DNA of 41,967 nucleotides from Candidatus Poribacteria bacterium (GTDB lineage: Bacteria > Poribacteria > WGA-4E > WGA-3G). The notes under the pieces are model-generated. The model saw only the letters and a list, made by a program, of their open reading frames with translations, was not told the origin of the DNA and ran no database searches. The stretch is taken from positions 1 to 41,967 of the forward strand of contig PYJC01000151.1 in the NCBI GenBank assembly GCA_003635255.1, written 5' to 3'. This document shows, in pieces, positions 1-8,203 of this stretch. Numbering within the stretch: the first letter of the stretch is position 1; each line of letters opens with the position of its first letter. Both the position numbers and the translations under genes were made by a program.

Positions 1-727
1 TGATCCTGATCGCCTAACATCCGAGAATCCCGATGCACGCGTTGACTTTATGGTGCCAATTGAGCAGGTCCGGCTTGGCGCATTCTATCCTGATCACGGA
101 ATTAACGCACTTGACCCGGCTGATACCGGTTTAATCTATAACGCTGCGAACTGGAGAAAACGCCGTTATCCCGAACGGAACATCCGTAATCAACTCACTA
201 TTTTGAAGGCGAGATACGAGATTCCGCTTGTAAAACTCCCTTATGTCAACAAAATTGCTGAAGATTTAACGCTAACACCTATGGTTAAGTACGTCTGGGA
301 GCGCGCTTTTGACCGAACTGCCGAAGAAATTCCAGAAACACTCAACCCAGACCTGTTTCTCCCAACCGATGATGAACCGCTTGAATATTTGCGATTGAAT
401 CGTCGTAGTCGCGAGGATATTCTTGGTGTCCGTCTCGATTATCAGTTTACACAGAGATTAAATATTATCGGTGGATTCCAATACCGGAAGTTCACGAATC
501 GGGATCAAAACTTCAAGAATTACCTACAAACTTTCCCAGTTGACACTGACGTTCCAAATCTGTACCGTCCTGACCTCCGAACCCGTATTTTTGAAATCCA
601 AGCCATCAACAGAGGCAGTTGGCTCGGCTTCTATATCATTATTCTTGTGGGCCATCAGAGAATCACGAATCTATTTCAAAATATGACCAGCAATACAACA
701 TTTGTTCGAGCGATGATGGGGTTCTAA
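1..727 (+). CDS. Outer-membrane beta-barrel protein, C-terminal fragment (5' end outside window)
   Basis: The reading frame is open from base 2 with no start, so the gene begins before the window and only about the last 240 residues are seen. The visible part has alternating polar/hydrophobic stretches typical of barrel strands (for example around GVRLDYQF and NIIGGFQYR) separated by charged, Pro/Asp-rich loops. It ends in a terminal phenylalanine after a short strand (RAMMGF), the usual signal for BAM-dependent outer-membrane insertion. A TonB-dependent or carbohydrate-related porin is possible, but no plug domain is visible to decide. Its stop codon overlaps the stop of the convergent gene on the other strand by a few bases, leaving no room for a separate terminator. 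The family assignment beyond barrel protein is inference. Confidence 0.6.
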   Translation, partial: DPDRLTSENPDARVDFMVPIEQVRLGAFYPDHGINALDPADTGLIYNAANWRKRRYPERNIRNQLTILKARYEIPLVKLPYVNKIAEDLTLTPMVKYVWERAFDRTAEEIPETLNPDLFLPTDDEPLEYLRLNRRSREDILGVRLDYQFTQRLNIIGGFQYRKFTNRDQNFKNYLQTFPVDTDVPNLYRPDLRTRIFEIQAINRGSWLGFYIIILVGHQRITNLFQNMTSNTTFVRAMMGF

Positions 728-3700
728 TGCTTTTGGAAAAGCGTTCCCAGCAGACGTCTTACTGAACTATTGACTGTCGGCGTAATGTGCAATTGATTCT
801 GTAGATATGCGCCGTAGGGTGTGATTACCCCTAAAATGAACCGAGTGATCGTGTCATCATCTGTAGAAAGGCAAATTCCAGTCCCTTCTGAGATTCCCTC
901 TGATACATGAATCTCGCCATCTCTGATGGTAAGGCTCGCTTGATGTTCCGAACCTTTGATGCTTATTGTCCCCTGCCAGCTTTTGTAAGTGTCACTCTCA
1001 TCCAGTCGCTTCAAAAGTAGTGGGGCAAGCTCGCCAAGCAGCATTGGCAGGTTGACGATCTTGAACATCCATACCCAACCTACATCCTCCGACGTGTAGC
1101 CAAAGTTGTGGAACAGCGTTCTGACGTAATCCTTGTCGCCTTCTGCCTCCGGTTCGTAACGAATCCGTTTATATTCACGCTTCACCAGCTCGTTATGCAA
1201 CGCGCAGAGCAGTGCGGCACCGACCTCCTCAAGGAGACCTTCCGGGTGTGTGGAATCTTCGGAAGACAGGGATTTAAGACAGAATTCGGTGATATGGACA
1301 CTCTTTACCTTCTCATAGCATTGCGCCTGCACATACCCAAGCAGCTCTCCATCCTTTTCTGCGAGATAAATCAACCGAGTTTCCGACGTTCTGCGCCTTT
1401 CGGCACGTCTCGGTCTGCGTTCCACTCGGTCGGCATAAAACCCGTTGAGTACGTCTGCCATCGCGACCTCATCCCCAGGTGTGTAAGGGCGGACGACTAA
1501 GCCCTCTACGACTTTTGCCTGTTCGTGCTGTAACGCTTTGGTAAATTCTCGCGTCAATAGCCCATCAACAAACCCAAAATTCCTGTACATCCCATGGGCA
1601 TCGTTGTCCGTGCCGGTATGAAGAGAGATACAAGAATACTGGCGGACCAGTTCATGCGACATTGACGCACCGAATGCCCACCGCGCCAACCCCTTTCGGC
1701 GATATTTTGGCGCGGTATGTACCCAACTCACATAAGTACCGGGAAGGTGCGTGTTGTGAGGGAAATGGTGTGTATGAAGAATTACATTGCAAATGGCAAC
1801 GCGATCGCCTGCAATAGTCGGATAGAGATGTAAGTCTCCATTGCGTTTGACATCCATCGTTAGGAGAGGTGTCCCGTTTTTGTCCGTGAGCGTTTCATAA
1901 GAGAACGCTTCAGCTGCTGGGTGCCCAATTTTTGCAAGCAGGTATCCAGTTTCGAGTTGGTATCTGTGATCTTGGTGGGGTGCAATCTCCACGAGCCGAT
2001 CTACAACTTCGCCGCCTTGACCGTTACGAACCAACATCAGTACCGCAATCGCCGCGAGTCCATCATCGCCCGTTTCAACAGTTATATCTTCAAGCACTTT
2101 CACTGATCGGTCATCGCAGCTGTTGATTAGTTTTGCTGCTGCAATCAATCGTTCGTATCTATCCGCCGCGTCCAGTTTAGCAACTAACGCCGAAATCCGA
2201 TGCTCAGATTCGTCAGCAATCTCGAAAAGACTATCGATAGCATCGATTCTATCGCTTGTATCTATGCTTGTGTTACGCATTATTCCGCTGAGGTATTCAC
2301 GAACCGCTGCCACAAATTCGTCGCTGTCATTCGGTAACAATGGAAGCGGATGGACGGTCGTACCGTTCTCTTCAAACCATGGAAACAGGTCCTCACCTAC
2401 CGCTCGGCTGAGGTAATAGATTTGTCTATCCACCCGTGAGAAGGTTGTATGCGGCATATTCTGTTCTGTGTCGATTTGCTTTTCGGAAAATATCTTAGTG
2501 AGTCGGACAAACAGGTCCTCACCATACTTATCAAGGAGTCTTTTCAGTATCCAGACCGGCTTGCGAGACGGTTGCTCGTAAACCTTAGCGACATCAACCA
2601 GTTTCTCGTCGGCATTTTCATGAAATTGCCGCTCAGCTTCGGCGACCATCATCGCCGCTTCTTGCTCAAATCCGAGTAATTTCATTGCCCAGATACCAAA
2701 GAAGAACTGGAACCCATCAAAAAGAACATCCTTCGCTTTCCCAAACGGCGTTTTGTCAGCGATCAACCCACTCGCCTCAACCCCGAGAGCATAGGCAAGT
2801 CCTGAGGAGCTGGCACATGCCCCGATTGTCATGACCGAATCTTCCCAACCGGAACCGTATTCATGAACACACGACGGAATCAGATCGATTTTCCATTTAA
2901 CCTTCTCACCTTCAGGGAATTTCGAGAACATCTCCTCCGTCAGTTTTTTAGCAAATGTCATACAGGTGTCCATACGGTCCTCGACGAAGTGCGTATAGAA
3001 AATCTTGATTTTTCCGTCCTCTCTGACCTGTTCTTCAATCGGAATTTCATCAGGGATTGTCTGCGTATCCGTTGCTAAAGAGGGTTTTTGCTGGGGTGTT
3101 TCTTCGCGATTAGTTCCTAACCAATCAATAAATCGCGTAGATACAGGGTGATTCTCCCATTGAAAGAGCTGCGTGTTGATTAACAGGACGCGTCCAGATC
3201 CAAAATCGAGACATGCCCCAACGGGTTCCTTTGTCTCGTTGTGATCAAGGAAAACGCTACCCCCCGCGGGAACATCAAGGATACCGCAATATGTAAGCCT
3301 CAGCTCATCAATTCCCAAGCCATCGACAATTTCGTGGTTAGTGAGGCAGAGGTTTTTCTTTGCATAGCCGCGCAAAGGATTCGCGTCGGTATCCATTTCG
3401 CCTTGCCCTTCAGGTAACGGAAGAAATTGCGCACCGAAGAGAGATGCGACGTGATTAATCCCCAATTCAGAGATCGGTTCACGGACATCTCGCTCGAACC
3501 GACTGGTACTGGTGCTTAAAAGCAGCCCACCGCCATCTTCTACAAACTCGCGGATCAGTTCGAGCTCTGCATTAGTGTATTTTAGCGATGTGTCGCTGCA
3601 AATCGTCAGTACATCGTAATTTTTTAACACCGCTTCACTGAGATAATCTCGGTTGTCAGTGGTTCGATAGATGTTGTCCGGCTCAATTCGTATCAATCCA

Positions 3701-3759
3701 CCTGACCAGCCGGTATCGCGTGAAGTATCAACTAAAATCCGAATTCGTTCTTTTGTCAT
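724..3759 (-). CDS. Multidomain protein: GATase1-like domain, unassigned middle region, HEAT-like repeats, tandem GNAT and SCP2 (Eis-like)
   Basis: This is a 1011-residue cytosolic-looking protein without signal peptide or membrane segment. Residues 5-215 look like a class I amidotransferase/ThuA-type domain (alternating strands such as YDVLTIC and GGGLLLSTS). Residues 250-490 are an unassigned alpha/beta region with faint resemblance to gluzincin-peptidase relatives but no HExxH. Residues 495-620 are helical HEAT-like repeats. Residues 620-745 form a GNAT acetyltransferase with the acetyl-CoA loop RRKGLA near 687 and YRNFGF near 725. Residues 752-890 are a second, weaker GNAT fold (YRNFGF is echoed as FHNFGY). 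Residues 900-1011 resemble an SCP2-type lipid-binding domain. GNAT-GNAT-SCP2 is the architecture of the Eis acetyltransferase family. Fusion to an amidotransferase-like domain is unusual. A weak Shine-Dalgarno (AGGAAA) precedes the ATG. The substrate is unknown. Confidence 0.6.
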   Translation of the reverse strand: MTKERIRILVDTSRDTGWSGGLIRIEPDNIYRTTDNRDYLSEAVLKNYDVLTICSDTSLKYTNAELELIREFVEDGGGLLLSTSTSRFERDVREPISELGINHVASLFGAQFLPLPEGQGEMDTDANPLRGYAKKNLCLTNHEIVDGLGIDELRLTYCGILDVPAGGSVFLDHNETKEPVGACLDFGSGRVLLINTQLFQWENHPVSTRFIDWLGTNREETPQQKPSLATDTQTIPDEIPIEEQVREDGKIKIFYTHFVEDRMDTCMTFAKKLTEEMFSKFPEGEKVKWKIDLIPSCVHEYGSGWEDSVMTIGACASSSGLAYALGVEASGLIADKTPFGKAKDVLFDGFQFFFGIWAMKLLGFEQEAAMMVAEAERQFHENADEKLVDVAKVYEQPSRKPVWILKRLLDKYGEDLFVRLTKIFSEKQIDTEQNMPHTTFSRVDRQIYYLSRAVGEDLFPWFEENGTTVHPLPLLPNDSDEFVAAVREYLSGIMRNTSIDTSDRIDAIDSLFEIADESEHRISALVAKLDAADRYERLIAAAKLINSCDDRSVKVLEDITVETGDDGLAAIAVLMLVRNGQGGEVVDRLVEIAPHQDHRYQLETGYLLAKIGHPAAEAFSYETLTDKNGTPLLTMDVKRNGDLHLYPTIAGDRVAICNVILHTHHFPHNTHLPGTYVSWVHTAPKYRRKGLARWAFGASMSHELVRQYSCISLHTGTDNDAHGMYRNFGFVDGLLTREFTKALQHEQAKVVEGLVVRPYTPGDEVAMADVLNGFYADRVERRPRRAERRRTSETRLIYLAEKDGELLGYVQAQCYEKVKSVHITEFCLKSLSSEDSTHPEGLLEEVGAALLCALHNELVKREYKRIRYEPEAEGDKDYVRTLFHNFGYTSEDVGWVWMFKIVNLPMLLGELAPLLLKRLDESDTYKSWQGTISIKGSEHQASLTIRDGEIHVSEGISEGTGICLSTDDDTITRFILGVITPYGAYLQNQLHITPTVNSSVRRLLGTLFQKH

Positions 3760-3840
3760 CTGTTGATTTCCTATTCATCAAATTAGTAGTTGGGTTCGTT
3801 TATAAGTTCACCTCGGGGTTGGATTTTGATCTCAGTAGTT

Positions 3841-3989
3841 CAAATTTTTAGAACTTACGCAAAAAGCAGCAATTTTGGTATTTTTAACCCCTAAAGAATC
3901 AACGGTATGAATGCCGTGTTGCCTCGCAGTGAGAGTCCCCGCCCCTTATCAGGGGACTTTAAGAGAAAATGCGTAAGTTCAAATTTTTA
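3841..3989. repeat. MITE-like element with terminal inverted repeats and a flanking direct repeat
   Basis: An 11 bp perfect inverted repeat (GAACTTACGCA at 3851-3861 and its complement at 3970-3980) bounds about 130 bp without an ORF. Immediately outside lies a direct repeat AAATTTTTA (3842-3850 and 3981-3989), which has the form of a target-site duplication. Inside is a 7 bp stem (AGTCCCC at 3934-3940, GGGGACT at 3952-3958). The ACTTACGCA end occurs again, alone, near 25542. The sequence pattern is seen directly; mobility by a transposase elsewhere is inference. Confidence 0.6.
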
Positions 3990-4045
3990 ATCAATCCGCT
4001 CTTTATATTCAACTATAACTAAGGCACTTTCTTCAACTTTTTTTC

Positions 4046-4074
4046 TTGCACTTGGACCTTGAAGTTGCTATGAT
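4046..4074 (+). promoter_or_regulatory. Sigma-70-type promoter for the Gfo/Idh/MocA gene
   Basis: TTGCAC at 4046-4051 and TATGAT at 4069-4074 are separated by 17 bp. Transcription would start near 4081, giving a leader of about 40 bases before the ATG at 4121. This supports the shorter start over an upstream in-frame ATG at 4046 that lies inside the -35 box. Confidence 0.65.
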
Positions 4075-4120
4075 AGTCGTAAACGAGGCATACTTTTTTT
4101 GGCAAACTTCGGAGACAGAC

Positions 4121-5260
4121 ATGAACAACTATCGTATTGCAATTATTGGCTTAGGCGGCATGGGCGGATCTCATGCTGAGGCGGTGCAGTTAGAGGCAAA
4201 CTGTGAACTTATCGCTGGCGCGGAAATCAATCCAGAACGGGCAAAAGCATGGAGCGAACGATTTGGGGTCAAAGCCATCTATGATGACTACGAAAAGATG
4301 CTTGATGAACAGGAGCCCGATATTGTGATCGTTCCAACGCAGGCACCGATGCATCACCCACCAACGATCGCGGCGGCACAGCGTGGTGTCCACGTCTTCT
4401 GCGAAAAGCCGACTGCCCTCAACCTTATTGAAGCCGATGACATGGTTGAAACCTGTGACCGGCACCATGTTAAGTTTGCCATTAACCACATCAAACGCGC
4501 CAGTCCTTACAATCGGCACGTGCTTTCGCTGATCGAAAAAGGCGAAATTGGCGAGGTGGTGTTGTTGAAGGCAACAGACAAAGGCGGACGCAAGGTGGGG
4601 AACTCGCTGATGGAAATGGGTACCCATCTCTACGATTGGTTGCGTCTCTTTGCTGGCGATGTCGAGTGGACGCATGCGCACCTCGTGCAGATGGATGGAC
4701 GCGAATCAACCGTTGATGACATCAAACATACCCAAGAGGTCCATCCACATGACCGAGATGCAGGACTCGTGCTTGGAGAGCGCGGACACGCTGCTTTCCG
4801 CTTCAAGAATGGCATCCATGCCGATGTGCAGTTCCTCGCGCAACCCCAAACTAACGATAACGCCTACGGCATTGATATCGTCGGGACTGAAGGCAGAATT
4901 GCAATCCGAGAGAGTGTCGGTACAACGATGTTTATCCACAAAGGACAACATAAGACACCTGGAGAAGCGTGGAAGCGGGTGCATCTTGCCGCCGAGGACC
5001 TTGATGAGCAGGGAAATCCGCGGGATAAGGCATCCATAAGGTTGCTATTGCAACGCCTTATGCTACGGGACTTGATCGAAGCCATTGAAGAGAACCGAGA
5101 TCCATTCGCGAGCGGCAGAGACGGTCGGGATTGCCTTGAAATGATTCATGCGACATGGGAATCACATCGCCAGGGTGCTCGGGTGCCTATGCCACTCATG
5201 CCACGTGAACATCCGCTTGAACGGTGGAGAAGAGAAGAAAGTGAATTAGAGAAAATTTGA
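4121..5260 (+). CDS. Gfo/Idh/MocA family NAD(P)-dependent oxidoreductase
   Basis: The protein has 379 residues. The N-terminal Rossmann fold begins at once (IAIIGLGGMGGSH, residues 6-18), and the family's catalytic E-K-P motif is at residues 95-97 (FCEKPTAL). The C-terminal half has the beta-sheet substrate domain with MGTHLYDWL, placing a histidine where the family usually has its catalytic or ligand histidine. Members oxidise or reduce sugars, inositols and related polyols with NAD(P). The substrate here cannot be told from sequence. I chose the ATG at 4121 because GGAG lies 6 bases upstream and the longer frame would start inside the promoter. The gene is monocistronic or read alone; the next gene has its own promoter. 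Confidence 0.88.
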   Translation: MNNYRIAIIGLGGMGGSHAEAVQLEANCELIAGAEINPERAKAWSERFGVKAIYDDYEKMLDEQEPDIVIVPTQAPMHHPPTIAAAQRGVHVFCEKPTALNLIEADDMVETCDRHHVKFAINHIKRASPYNRHVLSLIEKGEIGEVVLLKATDKGGRKVGNSLMEMGTHLYDWLRLFAGDVEWTHAHLVQMDGRESTVDDIKHTQEVHPHDRDAGLVLGERGHAAFRFKNGIHADVQFLAQPQTNDNAYGIDIVGTEGRIAIRESVGTTMFIHKGQHKTPGEAWKRVHLAAEDLDEQGNPRDKASIRLLLQRLMLRDLIEAIEENRDPFASGRDGRDCLEMIHATWESHRQGARVPMPLMPREHPLERWRREESELEKI

Positions 5261-5285
5261 CGCAACCCATCAAATATGCTATACT
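5257..5285 (+). promoter_or_regulatory. Sigma-70-type promoter for the vWA gene, overlapping the preceding stop codon
   Basis: TTGACG at 5257-5262 and TATACT at 5280-5285 are 17 bp apart. The -35 box overlaps the TGA stop of the oxidoreductase gene. Transcription should start near 5292, about 55 bases before the ATG at 5348. Confidence 0.7.
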
Positions 5286-5347
5286 CTATGCATAAATAAC
5301 CTCCTTTCTCACATATAGTCTAAACGAATCGCAAGAAACGAAAAAAA

Positions 5348-6319
5348 ATGAAATCAAAATCCAGCAAATCGTTACTCATTTCAGTCCTATTGCACCTCGG
5401 CGTTGGGGTGATTGGGTTTTTCTTTTGGTTCAGTACAGCACCGATGCGAGAAATTTCCAGCATTAATGCCCTATTCGTCACCGAAGAGAAGCCGAAAGTC
5501 AGACGTGTAACACCGCCGAAGCGTGCACAACTTGTTCAGAACAAGACCCGGGATGTCAGCCAGCCACGCCTGAAAATCCTCACGAGCAATCAACCTGTCA
5601 GCAGCCGTGGGGTAGTCTCTGCAGCTGACCCGGCACCCTTCCAACCATTCAATACCAACAACGATTTGAGTGAACCCATTGGCCCCGCCGCAACATCTGT
5701 CGAATTTGGCGAGGTCCCTCGTGTGCAAAAGGTCATTGAACGTCCTTTTGTGAAGGAAGAAAAGGTCGAAACCCGTTTCAAAAGCAGATTAGTGAAGTTC
5801 ATTGAAGCACAAGAAGGACCACAGCGGATTGTCTACTGCGTGGATTTGTCTACCAGTATGCAGAACCTACCGCCACACAAACTTAAGAAGATTATAGACC
5901 TCATGCGCGACTCGCTCACCTTCCTGGAACCGCACGATAGTTTCAATATTGTAGCGTTTAGTACAGAATTGGTTGTTTATAAAGAAAACTTTGTTCCTGT
6001 CACGGAAGAGACGGTAAGTGCCTCGGCTGCGTATCTCGCCGACATCCACTCCAAAATCCACACCAAAGGGACCGACCACGATATGCTAACGGCATTGACA
6101 GAAATCGCTAAGACTAGTCCCACCCTTGTCGTTCTTTTTAGCGATGGTATTCCCACCACTATTGAGGGACCGGATCTCACGCTTGTCGGTCAATACGCTA
6201 CAGGCAATGGACGCATTTTCGCCATGGGTATCGGGATGTCGCCCAATTTTCCCGGTGCGGTTATGTTGAAACGACTTGCCATTGTCAGTGAAGGTGATCT
6301 TTGGCTCGTCGATAGGTAG
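5348..6319 (+). CDS. Membrane-anchored vWA-domain protein with TonB-like N-terminus
   Basis: The protein has 323 residues. A single N-terminal transmembrane segment (about residues 9-28, LLISVLLHLGVGVIGFF) with a conserved-looking HLG resembles the anchor of TonB-like proteins. A Pro/Lys-rich periplasmic linker follows (about 35-150). Residues 158-320 are a von Willebrand factor A domain: the MIDAS motif is DLSTSM (D-x-S-x-S) and the fourth strand ends in LFSDGIP with the conserved aspartate. The fold binds a divalent metal and mediates protein-protein contact, here probably in the periplasm. The partner is not evident from neighbours. The ribosome site is weak (an A-rich stretch before ATG), and the gene has its own promoter. 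Confidence 0.75.
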   Translation: MKSKSSKSLLISVLLHLGVGVIGFFFWFSTAPMREISSINALFVTEEKPKVRRVTPPKRAQLVQNKTRDVSQPRLKILTSNQPVSSRGVVSAADPAPFQPFNTNNDLSEPIGPAATSVEFGEVPRVQKVIERPFVKEEKVETRFKSRLVKFIEAQEGPQRIVYCVDLSTSMQNLPPHKLKKIIDLMRDSLTFLEPHDSFNIVAFSTELVVYKENFVPVTEETVSASAAYLADIHSKIHTKGTDHDMLTALTEIAKTSPTLVVLFSDGIPTTIEGPDLTLVGQYATGNGRIFAMGIGMSPNFPGAVMLKRLAIVSEGDLWLVDR

Positions 6320-6381
6320 AGATATTTGGTTCGGCATCCCAAACCTCTTCTACAAAACAGAGAAAAATAAAAGGAAATCGC

Positions 6382-8166
6382 ATGCATGAATCCAGCCTCA
6401 CGCGTGCTGAAGAAATCGCGAAAGGGTTATATCCACATCAAATAGAAGGTATCGCCTTTCTGCTGGGTCGCCGTCGTGCGCTTCTTGCAGATGATATGGG
6501 ACTCGGCAAGACCCGTCAGTCGGTGCTTGCTATGGTTGAGGCGGAAGCGGAAGGTCCTTATCTCGTGATTTGTCCTGCCTCTGTTAAACGGAATTGGGTC
6601 CGTGAAATCCAACTTGTTCTCCCAACAGCTGCACCTGCTATCGTGGGACCCGCGCCGCTCCCGTCAACCGATTTCCAAGATTGGGTTATCATCAATTATG
6701 AGATCCTCGGTAAACATATGGAAGACCTGCTGACTTTTGAATGGAAAGGCGTTGTCTTCGACGAGGCACATTACTTGAAAAACCACCAAAGCCAGCGCAG
6801 TCGAAACGCCGCCAAACTGGTGAAGGCGATTCAGCATGAACCGATAGTCCACGCGTTAACTGGTACACCGATGACAAATCGTCCGCGCGACCTTTTCCCA
6901 CTGTTGCGACTGATGTCGCATCCACTCGGTAAGAGTTTTCTTAGCTTCGCCAAGCGTTATTGTGATGCCTATCAAGGAGATTTTGGATTGGTAGCAGACG
7001 GTGCGAGTAATATTGAAGAACTAACCGTGCAGTTGCACGGGGTGATGCTGCGGCGTACGAAAAATGAGGTATTAGACCTCCCACCGAAAGTGCGAACATG
7101 GTTGGACGTTGAACTCCACCCGTATGCGATTCAGCACTTCAATAACGCTGTCCGAGAATTCCTAACAAAATTTGACGCGCCTGAATCTATTGATACAACT
7201 GAAGATGAACCAGAGAATTCGGAGCGGCGGCGTGCGGTTGGTCGGTTAACGACAGCGCGTCGCAAACTCGCCTTTGCTAAGTGCCGACATACCATCAAAT
7301 TTGTTGAGAATGCATTGGAACAGGGTGAAAAGGTTATCCTTTTTACAACCTTCCTCAACACGTTGGAGCGTTTCCACAAGCATTTTGGGGATCGAGCGGT
7401 TTACGTCTTTGGAGAGGTCCCCGCGGAAGCGCGGCAAAATCGAGTTGATCAGTTTCAGAATGATGAAAGCATCAGGCTCTTTATTGCTAATATGCACGTT
7501 GCTGGGGTCGGCATCAATCTAACTGCTGGACGGCAGGTCGTTTTTAATGATTTAGATTGGGTGCCAGCGAATCACTGGCAAGCGGAGGATCGCGCCTATC
7601 GGATTGGACAGATAGGGACTGTTAATGTCACCTATATGATCGCGCGCGGTACGGTAGACGAATTTGTCAAGACCGTGTTAGAGACAAAAGCTGCACTGAT
7701 GGATGCGTTGGTTGAAGGCAAACTTTTGATACCGAGTGAAGATGGTGCGCTGCAACCCGATGTCCTCAGCGAACTCAAGCGGATGATGAATGCGCTTTCC
7801 GTGCATGCTGCCGAAGTAGAGGAAACGGAGCTGCTGGATGTTCTCCAAAAAGCGAGCGATGCCTACCTTGAAGAAAACGCCTCACACCTCCAAGAGGTAA
7901 CACGTGCGCAACTGCGTCCGTACTCGGAAGAAGCCATCCGCATTTTGGCGCAAGTTCTTGCTGGTCCTGAACGCGGTGTCTATCATGCCGAGAGTTCGTC
8001 GCAAAAGGGCAAGTTTTATACACTGGAAGTCGTTGGTGTTGATGTAACTTGCGATTGCCCGGGTTTCACGCACCGTGGCAGCTGCCGACACGTCCGTCCG
8101 TTGAAATCTGCTCTCGTCGCGGGGAACCCTTTACCGAAAGGTTATAAGAAAGTTTCCTCGGATTAG
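6382..8166 (+). CDS. SNF2-family helicase with C-terminal SWIM zinc finger
   Basis: The protein has 594 residues. SF2/SNF2 motifs are in order: GLGKT (Walker A, residues 40-44), DEAH (127-130), TGTP (motif III), RRTK, then in the second RecA lobe GVGINLTAG, WVPANHWQAEDR and AYRIGQ (motif VI). The C-terminus carries a SWIM zinc finger, C557-x-C559 then C568-x-H570 (CDCPGF...CRHV). SNF2 proteins are DNA translocases that remodel protein-DNA complexes or forks. Bacterial HepA-type members usually carry SWIM at the N-terminus, so the C-terminal position is uncommon. A ribosome site AAGGAAA precedes the ATG. The gene converges on the primase/helicase-like gene with a 37-base gap. It could serve repair, transcription recycling or a defence system. 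Confidence 0.85.
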   Translation: MHESSLTRAEEIAKGLYPHQIEGIAFLLGRRRALLADDMGLGKTRQSVLAMVEAEAEGPYLVICPASVKRNWVREIQLVLPTAAPAIVGPAPLPSTDFQDWVIINYEILGKHMEDLLTFEWKGVVFDEAHYLKNHQSQRSRNAAKLVKAIQHEPIVHALTGTPMTNRPRDLFPLLRLMSHPLGKSFLSFAKRYCDAYQGDFGLVADGASNIEELTVQLHGVMLRRTKNEVLDLPPKVRTWLDVELHPYAIQHFNNAVREFLTKFDAPESIDTTEDEPENSERRRAVGRLTTARRKLAFAKCRHTIKFVENALEQGEKVILFTTFLNTLERFHKHFGDRAVYVFGEVPAEARQNRVDQFQNDESIRLFIANMHVAGVGINLTAGRQVVFNDLDWVPANHWQAEDRAYRIGQIGTVNVTYMIARGTVDEFVKTVLETKAALMDALVEGKLLIPSEDGALQPDVLSELKRMMNALSVHAAEVEETELLDVLQKASDAYLEENASHLQEVTRAQLRPYSEEAIRILAQVLAGPERGVYHAESSSQKGKFYTLEVVGVDVTCDCPGFTHRGSCRHVRPLKSALVAGNPLPKGYKKVSSD

Positions 8167-8203
8167 GTGTGCCTTCGCCTATTAGCGTTACACACGGAAA
8201 CGC

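Noticed and set aside
5348..6319. A TonB protein
   Set aside because: The N-terminal anchor resembles TonB, but the C-terminal half is a vWA domain with a MIDAS motif and there is no TonB C-terminal domain.
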